Shown: in pieces, positions 1-4,991 of the stretch
How positions within the stretch are numbered: position 1 is the first letter of the stretch
How the letters are laid out: each line of letters opens with the position of its first letter
Assembly (NCBI GenBank): GCA_900555725.1
Contig: USMD01000103.1
Span: 1-6,315, forward strand
DNA from: an uncultured Garciella sp.
GTDB taxonomy: Bacteria > Bacillota > Clostridia > Eubacteriales > Garciellaceae
DNA length: 6,315 nt
Direction of reading: 5' to 3'
Position numbers and translations under genes: made by a program
Notes under the pieces: generated by a model
Database searches by the model: none
Seen by the model: the letters and a program-made list of their open reading frames with translations, nothing else
Told to the model about the DNA's origin: nothing

Positions 1-2
1 AC

Positions 3-32
3 CTGTACAATACATTATCAAATATTGTACAG
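3..32. repeat. Perfect 10-bp inverted repeat, possible operator or terminator stem
   Basis: CTGTACAATA (3-12) is mirrored exactly by TATTGTACAG (23-32) around a 10-base spacer. On the minus strand a weak sigma-70-like promoter could be drawn through it: TAGACT at 41-36, a 16-base spacer and GATAAT at 19-14. The repeat would then cover the -10 region and the start site of a gene lying left of the window, an arrangement typical of a repressor operator. Alternatively it is an RNA hairpin; a T-rich tract follows on the plus strand after a gap of about 11 bases, which is too far for a classic terminator. The repeat itself is certain; its role is not. Confidence 0.45.
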
Positions 33-126
33 ATCAGTCTACATTTTTCTAACTTTTTAAAAAAATTTTTTGATTTTTTTATTTTTTTCGACATTAATTC
101 TATTTTATCTCTTCATTGCTACAATA

Positions 127-151
127 GGAAGAGGTAAAAAATGCCTCTCCC
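127..151 (-). terminator. Hairpin downstream of the vor genes, possible operon end
   Basis: On the minus strand GGGAGAGG and CCTCTTCC can form an 8-bp stem with one G-U pair around a 9-base loop, about 48 bases after the stop codon of the gamma subunit gene. A further TAGGAA/TTCCTA pair (125-130 and 156-161) flanks it. No U-run follows the stem on the minus strand (the next bases read TATTGTAGCA), so it is not a textbook intrinsic terminator. It may be a 3' end protected by a hairpin, or a partial attenuator. The rest of 1-198 holds no credible ORF. Confidence 0.35.
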
Positions 152-198
152 CACTTTCCTACAATGACTCTTAGAATGGTAATCGTTTCCTAAATCTA

Positions 199-756
199 TT
201 AAATTCCTTGAGTACTTTCTTTTATAACTTTAGCTCCTTTTTTTAGAGCTTCTCTATTTAATGGGATTAAATGCTCTTTGGAAGGTCCTAAAACTTTTTT
301 TAAGGATTCTAGGACAGATTCTGGATTTACTACATGGGTAAGTTCTATATATGCTCCTAACATAACCATATTTGCAGTCTTTGCATTTCCTAGTTCATCT
401 GCAATCTCATTCACAGGAATTTCATATACCTTTACATCTTTTCTAAAGGGTTTTTTATCTACTAAGGAATTATTGATCAGTAGATATCCGTCTTCTACCA
501 CGTAGTTTTCAAATTTATCTAAGGATGGCAGATTCATAATAATTGCTGTATCAGCATCCGTTACTACCGGTGAACCTACTGGATCATCAGAAATAATTAC
601 ATTGCAATTAGCTGTACCTCCACGCATCTCAGGACCATAGGAAGGTAGCCAGGACACCTTTTTATTTTCTAACATTCCTGCATAGGTTAAAAGTTGCCCC
701 ATAGACATTACCCCTTGGCCTCCAAAACCTGCTATTACAATTTGTTGTTCTGCCAT
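199..756 (-). CDS. vorC: 2-oxoacid:ferredoxin oxidoreductase, gamma subunit (VOR-type)
   Basis: This 185-residue cytoplasmic protein has the usual length and features of the separate gamma subunit of 2-oxoacid:ferredoxin oxidoreductases (pyruvate ferredoxin oxidoreductase catalytic domain family). The N-terminal glycine-rich motif GFGGQGV is at residues 10-16 and SYGPEMRGG at about 39-47, both hallmarks of the fold. In the family this subunit helps build the active complex and contributes to CoA binding. ATG is the start: it directly abuts the TAA of the preceding beta subunit gene and is preceded by AGGGGGTG inside that gene's end, so the two are probably translationally coupled. It is the last gene of the run. 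Family membership is secure. The branched-chain substrate is inferred from the operon, because gamma subunits of KOR, IOR and VOR enzymes look alike. Letters for VOR subunits differ between organisms. Confidence 0.93.
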   Translation of the reverse strand: MAEQQIVIAGFGGQGVMSMGQLLTYAGMLENKKVSWLPSYGPEMRGGTANCNVIISDDPVGSPVVTDADTAIIMNLPSLDKFENYVVEDGYLLINNSLVDKKPFRKDVKVYEIPVNEIADELGNAKTANMVMLGAYIELTHVVNPESVLESLKKVLGPSKEHLIPLNREALKKGAKVIKESTQGI

Positions 757-1503
757 TTATTTCACCCCCTTAGTATCTTTAAATACACCTAATGGATAGT
801 AGGGTATCATGTTTTGTTCTAACCAATCTAAGGCTTCTTTAGGAGCTAGCCCCCAATTGGTAGGACAAGTAGATAATACCTCTATCATAGAAAATCCTTT
901 TTTATCTATTTGATTTTGGAAGGCTTTTTTAATTGCCTTTTTTGCCTTTCGAATATGGGACGGATTATGCGCAGATACCCTTTCAATATAACAAGCCCCA
1001 TCTAAAGTAGATAGCATTTCTGACATACGAATTGGATATCCACAATGATCTGGATCTCTTCCATAGGGAGCAGTAGTGGCTTTTTGCCCTGCCAAAGTAG
1101 TGGGAGCCATTTGTCCGCCGGTCATTCCATAAATGGCATTATTAATAAAAATTACTGTAATTTTTTCTCCTCTCATAGCTGCATGAACAATTTCCGCTAT
1201 TCCAATAGAGGCCAGATCCCCATCTCCTTGATAAGTAAATACAATATTATCGGGAAGCACCCTCTTGATCCCTGTTGCTACAGCTGGAGCTCTACCATGA
1301 GCTGCTTCATGGGCATCACAATTAAAATAATTATAGGCAAACACAGAGCAACCTACCGGTGCTACTGCAATGGTTTTATCTAAAATGTCAAGTTCCTCTA
1401 ATACTTCCCCTACCAATCGATGAACAATACCATGGGTACAACCTGGGCAATAATGGAAGCCTACTTCAGTAAGTCCATTTGTTTTTTTAAATACAGTTTC
1501 CAC
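757..1503 (-). CDS. vorA: 2-oxoacid:ferredoxin oxidoreductase, beta (thiamine diphosphate) subunit
   Basis: This 248-residue catalytic subunit binds thiamine diphosphate and the proximal [4Fe-4S] cluster, where the 2-oxoacid is decarboxylated and electrons start towards ferredoxin. Visible features are YCPGC (18-22), the TPP/Mg motif GDGD (93-96) with its partner asparagines N121-N122 in FINNAIYGMTGGQ, and cysteines C19, C22, C51 and C213. The spacing of those four matches the cluster ligands of two-domain oxoacid:ferredoxin oxidoreductases. Length is normal for a stand-alone beta subunit. The start is GTG, overlapping the TAG stop of vorB by one base (TAGTG), with AGGGGGTG as ribosome binding site inside the vorB end. 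This implies coupled translation and 1:1 stoichiometry. Branched-chain rather than 2-oxoglutarate or pyruvate specificity is inferred from the linked amino acid dehydrogenase. Confidence 0.95.
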   Translation of the reverse strand: METVFKKTNGLTEVGFHYCPGCTHGIVHRLVGEVLEELDILDKTIAVAPVGCSVFAYNYFNCDAHEAAHGRAPAVATGIKRVLPDNIVFTYQGDGDLASIGIAEIVHAAMRGEKITVIFINNAIYGMTGGQMAPTTLAGQKATTAPYGRDPDHCGYPIRMSEMLSTLDGACYIERVSAHNPSHIRKAKKAIKKAFQNQIDKKGFSMIEVLSTCPTNWGLAPKEALDWLEQNMIPYYPLGVFKDTKGVK

Positions 1504-2570
1504 TATTTTACACCCCCTAATATCTTTTTCACTTCTTCTACAATAGCTGCAGGTGTTGGAATCATCCCGCCTGTTCTTCCATAGAAGTATACAGGCTTTT
1601 GCCCATTTACCCCCAGTTTAACATCCTCTATCATTTGTCCTGCACTCATTTCAATAGTTAAAAATGCCTTTGCTGTACCTCTTGCAGCCTTTTTATAAAT
1701 ATCATAGGGAAAAGGCCATAAAGTAATGGGACGAATCATTCCAATCTTGATTCCTTCCTTTTCCAATCTTTTAATCGCATTTTTAGCAATCCTCGAAGTA
1801 GTACCATATGCTGTTAATATAATGTCAGCTCCTTCTGTATTAAAGCTTTCATATTTTACTTCATTTTTTTCAATCACTCGATATTTTTTCTGAAGTCGCG
1901 TATTTAATTCTTCACAATCCGCTGCGTCTATATATAAAGAGTTGATCACTCTTCTTCTCCCATTACTGTTCTTTGTACCGGTGGTAGCCCAGTCCTTAGG
2001 AGGCAACTCTCTTTTTGGGGGTTGTCTAAATTCCACTGGCTCCATCATTTGACCAATCATGCCATCTCCTAAAATCATAACGGGATTTCTATATTGATCT
2101 GCAATATCAAAGCCTTCCATTACAAGGTCTACTGTTTCTTGTATAGAATCCGGTGCTAGTACTACTATATGATAATCCCCATGTCCTCCTCCTTTCGTAG
2201 CTTGAAAATAATCAGACTGAGCTGGTTGAATACTCCCTAATCCAGGACCTCCTCTCACCATATTTACAATGACGCAGGGAAGTTCCGCGCCGGCAATGTA
2301 AGAGATTCCCTCTTGTTTTAAACTAATCCCTGGGCTAGAAGATCCTGTCATTACCCTAGCTCCTACACCTGCAGCACCATATACCATATTAATGGCTGCT
2401 ATCTCACTTTCTGCCTGTAAAAATACTCCACCATTTTTAGGCAGTTCCCTTGACATATATTCAGGTAATTCACTTTGAGGAGTAATGGGATAACCGAAGA
2501 AAAACCTACAATCTGCTTGAATGGCCGCGGCTCCTACTGCCTCATTTCCTTTCATTAATACCTTAGCCAC
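1503..2570 (-). CDS. vorB: 2-oxoacid:ferredoxin oxidoreductase, alpha subunit (3-methyl-2-oxobutanoate type, VorB)
   Basis: This 355-residue subunit carries the pyrimidine-binding transketolase-like domain. It begins with the family signature GYPITPQSE (26-34), continues with QAESEIAAINMVYGAA (52-67), which includes the glutamates expected near the TPP aminopyrimidine, and TGSSSPGISLK (75-85). A C-terminal transketolase-type domain II runs from about residue 248, starting GADIILTAYG. Length fits VorB/KorA proteins without a fused gamma domain. With the beta, gamma and delta subunits it forms the heterotetramer converting branched 2-oxoacid + CoA + oxidised ferredoxin to acyl-CoA + CO2 + reduced ferredoxin. 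The start is GTG, with AAGGGGGG as ribosome binding site overlapping the TAA of the ferredoxin gene. KorA (2-oxoglutarate) is the main alternative, since the fold and gene order are shared. The adjacent leucine/valine dehydrogenase favours VOR. Confidence 0.93.
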   Translation of the reverse strand: MAKVLMKGNEAVGAAAIQADCRFFFGYPITPQSELPEYMSRELPKNGGVFLQAESEIAAINMVYGAAGVGARVMTGSSSPGISLKQEGISYIAGAELPCVIVNMVRGGPGLGSIQPAQSDYFQATKGGGHGDYHIVVLAPDSIQETVDLVMEGFDIADQYRNPVMILGDGMIGQMMEPVEFRQPPKRELPPKDWATTGTKNSNGRRRVINSLYIDAADCEELNTRLQKKYRVIEKNEVKYESFNTEGADIILTAYGTTSRIAKNAIKRLEKEGIKIGMIRPITLWPFPYDIYKKAARGTAKAFLTIEMSAGQMIEDVKLGVNGQKPVYFYGRTGGMIPTPAAIVEEVKKILGGVK

Positions 2571-2571
2571 T

Positions 2572-2585
2572 AAAATCCCCCCTTA
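2572..2585 (-). promoter_or_regulatory. Ribosome binding site of vorB, copy of the vorD one
   Basis: On the minus strand TAAGGGGGGATTTT overlaps the stop codon of the ferredoxin gene and ends two bases before the GTG start of vorB. The same 14 bases occur at 2813-2826 in front of the ferredoxin gene. The G-run provides the anti-Shine-Dalgarno match, and overlap with the stop codon suggests coupled translation. Confidence 0.75.
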
Positions 2586-2810
2586 TAATTTTTCTCTCTC
2601 TACTGTAATAACGGTATCTGGACACATAACCGCGCAATTTGCACAGGCAATGCATCGATCCATTTCTTTTACTGTGGCAGGGTGATACCCCTTGCTATTT
2701 ATTTTTTCTTCATCGATTACCACGATATGAACAGGACAAACATAGGTACAAAGTTTGCATCCTTTACAGCTTTCTGTCTGAAATGTTACCTTGCCTTTAA
2801 CATTAGGCAC
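2583..2810 (-). CDS. vorD: 2-oxoacid:ferredoxin oxidoreductase, delta subunit (2x[4Fe-4S] ferredoxin)
   Basis: This is a small 75-residue ferredoxin-type protein with two classic cluster motifs: C15-x2-C18-x2-C21-x3-C25-P and C53-x2-C56-x2-C59-x3-C63-P. All eight cysteines are present, so two [4Fe-4S] clusters are expected. In four-subunit oxoacid oxidoreductases this delta subunit passes electrons from the TPP-proximal cluster to soluble ferredoxin. It precedes the alpha, beta and gamma genes with only 12 bases to vorB, the usual delta-alpha-beta-gamma order of VOR and KOR operons. The start is GTG, chosen because AAGGGGGG lies just upstream at suitable spacing; no better in-frame start exists before the first cysteine. 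It lies 23 bases after the ATPase gene. Confidence 0.94.
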   Translation of the reverse strand: MPNVKGKVTFQTESCKGCKLCTYVCPVHIVVIDEEKINSKGYHPATVKEMDRCIACANCAVMCPDTVITVEREKL

Positions 2811-2812
2811 TC

Positions 2813-2826
2813 AAAATCCCCCCTTA
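2813..2826 (-). promoter_or_regulatory. Ribosome binding site of vorD
   Basis: On the minus strand TAAGGGGGGATTTT sits three bases before the GTG start of the ferredoxin gene, in the 23-base gap after the ATPase gene. It decides the GTG start and is identical over 14 bases to the site before vorB. Confidence 0.75.
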
Positions 2827-2833
2827 AAATAAT

Positions 2834-3505
2834 CTATAACCACTCTGGTCTCATCATAAGTGTCAATGGAAATATCTCACCCTCTATTCCCTGTGGTAAA
2901 AGGCCTATTAATTCTTTTATCACTGGAGTATATACAATGGGTAAGCCAGTGAACTTAGAAACTTCCTTTACCAACTGATTTCCTTTTATGATATCTTTTT
3001 TGCTCGTCTCCCTTAACATATGGGTATTGTTAATCAGTCCAGTAATAGAAATACCACTAGCCCCTTGAATTTCCTCCATATATTGGATCACTGCTTGAGC
3101 ATCCTGAGTACTGGGACGGTTTGCATTGACTACCATCCACATATCATATTGTCCCTCTTTGAAATATTCATGATACCTTCCTAATACCCTTGCTCCTGCG
3201 GAATCTCCTCCCACATCTAAAATGGTTTCCAGCTTTTCATCCTGCAAAATAGTATAGATTTCTGGTGAAAGTGCCGGTATATCCACAGAAGAATATCCAA
3301 TACTACTGGAAACTACTTTGATACCTTTTTCCCTTAACTGAACCTCTTTTTCCCTGGAACGAAAATAAGGATTTACGATATCCAAATCTCCTAAAGCAAT
3401 ATTGTTTTGAGTTTGAGCTTTTTTTATTGCATAATTCACGGCAAATTCGGTTTTTCCACTGCCATAGTGACCTGTTATAATATGGATTCTTTGATTTTTT
3501 TTCAT
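2834..3505 (-). CDS. P-loop ATPase of the MinD/ParA/CobQ-like fold in the vor operon, function unknown
   Basis: The protein has 223 residues from ATG, or 226 from an in-frame TTG at 3514. Numbered from the TTG, it has a P-loop GHYGSGKT (15-22), a DLDIVNPYFRSRE segment (43-55) resembling the switch region of SIMIBI ATPases, a Walker B-like ILDVGGDSAGARVLGRY (98-114), and NANRP (130-134) and INNTHM (161-166) where nucleotide-base contacts are expected. There is no signal peptide or membrane segment. It has no cysteine at all, so it cannot be an Mrp/ApbC-type Fe-S carrier using a CxxC. I chose ATG because a weak GGA lies nine bases upstream, whereas the TTG directly abuts it; an in-frame TAG at 3523-3521 limits any further extension. 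Its ribosome site is much weaker than those of its neighbours. Position between the dehydrogenase and the ferredoxin subunit suggests a link to oxidoreductase assembly or activity. This is inference only. Confidence 0.85.
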   Translation of the reverse strand: MKKNQRIHIITGHYGSGKTEFAVNYAIKKAQTQNNIALGDLDIVNPYFRSREKEVQLREKGIKVVSSSIGYSSVDIPALSPEIYTILQDEKLETILDVGGDSAGARVLGRYHEYFKEGQYDMWMVVNANRPSTQDAQAVIQYMEEIQGASGISITGLINNTHMLRETSKKDIIKGNQLVKEVSKFTGLPIVYTPVIKELIGLLPQGIEGEIFPLTLMMRPEWL

Positions 3506-3569
3506 AGTGTTCAATCCATTCTATTAATATTCTAGATCCTACCTTCTTCCTTAAAACTTTTTTCTATTA

Positions 3570-3593
3570 GGAGTAGGATATTCTCCTAACTCC
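3570..3593 (-). other. Intercistronic hairpin in the 159-bp gap
   Basis: On the minus strand GGAG-T-TAGGA, loop GAATA, TCCTA-CTCC forms a 9-bp stem with one bulged T. It lies about 80 bases after the dehydrogenase stop codon and about 65 bases before the ATPase start. No U-run follows (next bases TAATAGAAAAAAG), so it is unlikely to be an intrinsic terminator. It could be a processing or stabilising element separating the dehydrogenase message from the vor message. I found no convincing promoter in the remainder of the gap. Confidence 0.4.
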
Positions 3594-3673
3594 CAATATT
3601 TTAATTTAATCTCTTGTACCAATTGATTTTGATTGATTTATTATTTAAGGAAATTGCACAAATAAAAATTTTC

Positions 3674-4738
3674 TCATTTTTTAAAGATTTGGGTTTTATG
3701 AATTTTTCCAATTTTTTGGATTCTTTCTTCTGCCAGTCTATCAGCTGCTTTGTAAGTTGGGATACCATCCCTTTTAGCAATTTCAATGACCTTTTTAATA
3801 GCATCATAGATTCCTGAAGCTCTAGCCACTGCCCTTTTTTCATTATATCCTATCAACTCTTCATAAACATTCATAACACCAGCACCATTGATTACATAAT
3901 CCGGAGCATAAATAATACCCTTTTTCTCTAGCAGGTCTCCATGTTTTTCTTCTGCCAGTTGGTTATTGGCTGAACCAGCTACTACTTTGCATTTTAATTG
4001 TTCAACGGTAAAATCATTGATAATGGCTCCCATTGCACAGGGGGCAAAAATATCACATTTTACTCCGTAGATTTCATCTGGTGCTACTCCAGTAGCCCCA
4101 AATTCTTCTACTACTTTATCAATGTATTCTTTCTTAATATCTGTCACAATTAATTTTGCTCCTGCCTCATGTAAATGTTTACATAAGGAGTATCCTACTG
4201 CTCCTAATCCCTGTACAGCTATTACCTTACCCTTTAAATCCGTTGTGCCAAAGGCTTCTTCTGCTGCAGCTAATAATCCTCTAAATACTCCATAGGCAGT
4301 TACTGGAGAAGGATTTCCACTTTTTCCTTCTAAGCCTACCACATGTTCGGTTTCCTCATGGATGATGTCCATATCCTTTGTACTGGTGTTCATATCCTCT
4401 GCAGTGATATAACGTCCTCCTAAACTTTCCACATAACGTCCATAGGCCCTTAGTAATTCTTCACTTTTAATTTTATCAGGATCCCCTATGATAACAGCTT
4501 TACCGCCCCCTAGATTTAATCCTGCTACAGCATTTTTATAGGTCATACCCTTAGATAATCTTAAAACATCAACAATAGCATCCTCTTCAGTCTTATAATT
4601 CCAAATTCTTGTTCCTCCTAAAGCAGGTCCTAGGGTTGTATCATGGATTCCAATAATTGCCTTTAAACCTGATACTCCGTCATGACAGAAAACCAACTGC
4701 TCATAATTATACTTCTCCATGTAATCAAATATTTTCAT
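3674..4738 (-). CDS. bcd: Leucine/valine dehydrogenase (Glu/Leu/Phe/Val dehydrogenase family, NAD-dependent)
   Basis: This 354-residue cytoplasmic enzyme should catalyse L-leucine, valine or isoleucine + NAD + water to the 2-oxoacid + ammonium + NADH. The N-terminal substrate domain has LGPALGGTR (36-44), MTYKN with K68, and the family signature GLNLGGGK ending in catalytic K80, followed by AEDMN with D115. K68, K80 and D115 fall at the same numbers as in Bacillus leucine dehydrogenase. The Rossmann domain has GLGAVG (177-182) and an acidic D200 closing the second strand, favouring NAD over NADP. Length is close to the 360-370 usual for the family. The ATG is preceded by AGGGGGAG at seven bases. 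It is the first gene after the sigma-54 promoter. Leucine versus valine versus phenylalanine preference cannot be settled here; the VOR genes favour branched-chain substrates. The symbol bcd follows Bacillus use and should not be confused with butyryl-CoA dehydrogenase. Confidence 0.95.
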   Translation of the reverse strand: MKIFDYMEKYNYEQLVFCHDGVSGLKAIIGIHDTTLGPALGGTRIWNYKTEEDAIVDVLRLSKGMTYKNAVAGLNLGGGKAVIIGDPDKIKSEELLRAYGRYVESLGGRYITAEDMNTSTKDMDIIHEETEHVVGLEGKSGNPSPVTAYGVFRGLLAAAEEAFGTTDLKGKVIAVQGLGAVGYSLCKHLHEAGAKLIVTDIKKEYIDKVVEEFGATGVAPDEIYGVKCDIFAPCAMGAIINDFTVEQLKCKVVAGSANNQLAEEKHGDLLEKKGIIYAPDYVINGAGVMNVYEELIGYNEKRAVARASGIYDAIKKVIEIAKRDGIPTYKAADRLAEERIQKIGKIHKTQIFKK

Positions 4739-4745
4739 ACAACAC

Positions 4746-4752
4746 TCCCCCT
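4746..4752 (-). promoter_or_regulatory. Ribosome binding site of the dehydrogenase gene
   Basis: AGGGGGA on the minus strand lies seven bases before the ATG at 4738. It fixes the start of the dehydrogenase gene and follows the same G-rich style as the sites before the vor subunit genes. Confidence 0.75.
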
Positions 4753-4805
4753 TTTTATTTTTAAAAAATAACCTCTTCCTTTATATCCTTACGCTATCTA
4801 TATAT

Positions 4806-4821
4806 TGCAACCATTGTGCCG
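4806..4821 (-). promoter_or_regulatory. Sigma-54 (-24/-12) promoter of the bcd-vor operon
   Basis: On the minus strand the sequence reads CGGCACAATGGTTGCA, against the sigma-54 consensus TGGCAC-N5-TTGCA. The invariant GG (4820-4819) and GC (4808-4807) are 12 bases apart as required, and only the first base of the -24 box departs from consensus. The predicted start site is around 4795, leaving a leader of roughly 57 bases before the dehydrogenase ATG. Promoters of this class need an ATP-hydrolysing enhancer-binding protein, and one is encoded immediately upstream in the same orientation. No comparable match was seen in the other gaps, so this promoter probably drives the dehydrogenase and, by read-through, the ATPase and vor genes. 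Confidence 0.88.
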
Positions 4822-4886
4822 TAGGTATGATAAAAATATCACACTCCTCTTAGCTTCCTTATCGAAACGCATCTCTTCTTCTAAGA

Positions 4887-4919
4887 AAAAAGATAGGGAA
4901 TGAAATTCCCTATCTTTTT
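4887..4919 (-). terminator. Intrinsic terminator of the sigma-54 regulator gene
   Basis: A perfect 15-bp stem (4887-4901 with 4905-4919) closes on a 3-base loop. On the minus strand it starts AAAAAGATAGGGAAT and ends with a run of six T, giving a standard U-tract. The plus strand also ends in T-rich sequence, so it could work in both directions. It lies about 70 bases after the regulator's stop codon and upstream of the sigma-54 promoter, insulating the operon from regulator read-through. Confidence 0.9.
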
Positions 4920-4943
4920 CTTGTACTATTGAATATTTTTTCA

Positions 4944-4957
4944 TGCAATATATTGCA
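4944..4957. promoter_or_regulatory. Promoter-proximal enhancer site (palindrome)
   Basis: TGCAATATATTGCA is a perfect 14-bp palindrome. Its centre is about 155 bp upstream of the predicted sigma-54 start site, within the usual range for enhancer-binding protein sites. A nearly identical site lies 29 bp further upstream. The likely ligand is the Fis-type HTH of the adjacent regulator; binding is inferred, the palindrome is seen directly. Confidence 0.75.
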
Positions 4958-4972
4958 AAACCCTAAATGTTC

Positions 4973-4986
4973 TGCAATCTATTGCA
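4973..4986. promoter_or_regulatory. Promoter-distal enhancer site (near-palindrome)
   Basis: TGCAATCTATTGCA differs from the proximal site by one central base; the outer 6+6 bases are a perfect dyad. Its centre is about 184 bp upstream of the predicted start site and it ends five bases from the regulator's stop codon. Two equivalent sites fit cooperative loading of an AAA+ activator oligomer. Confidence 0.75.
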
Positions 4987-4991
4987 TTGTA

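Noticed and set aside
44..90. T-rich tract as a terminator or repeat array
   Set aside because: It is simple AT-rich sequence without a GC stem directly before it on either strand, and no periodic unit is visible.
278..505. Plus-strand ORFs at 278-505, 1045-1383, 2682-2978, 3614-3817 and 5923-6234
   Set aside because: All lie antisense within, or mostly over, well-supported minus-strand genes; their translations resemble no family and none has a convincing ribosome site.
199..2810. 2-oxoglutarate:ferredoxin oxidoreductase (korDABC) identity for the four-gene set
   Set aside because: Subunit architecture is the same, so it cannot be excluded from sequence reading alone, but the neighbouring leucine-type dehydrogenase makes a branched-chain substrate more likely.
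3506..3514. TTG at 3514 as start of the ATPase
   Set aside because: The only nearby Shine-Dalgarno-like bases (GGA) directly abut the TTG, while they are nine bases from the ATG at 3505. The ATG is preferred, though the choice is not certain.
3601..3843. 80-codon minus-strand ORF overlapping the end of the dehydrogenase gene
   Set aside because: It is an out-of-frame shadow of the dehydrogenase C-terminus, lysine-rich and low in complexity, with no recognisable domain or ribosome site.
4757..4773. Symmetric AT stretch TTATTTTTTAAAAATAA in the dehydrogenase leader as a regulatory hairpin or riboswitch
   Set aside because: It consists only of A and T with almost no loop, so it would be very weak as RNA, and the leader of about 57 bases is too short for a known riboswitch class that would fit here.
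4796..4809. A third activator half-site (TATTGCA, 4803-4809) overlapping the -12 box
   Set aside because: Only one arm matches (11 of 14 bases overall), and the match is explained by the TTGCA required in the -12 element itself.
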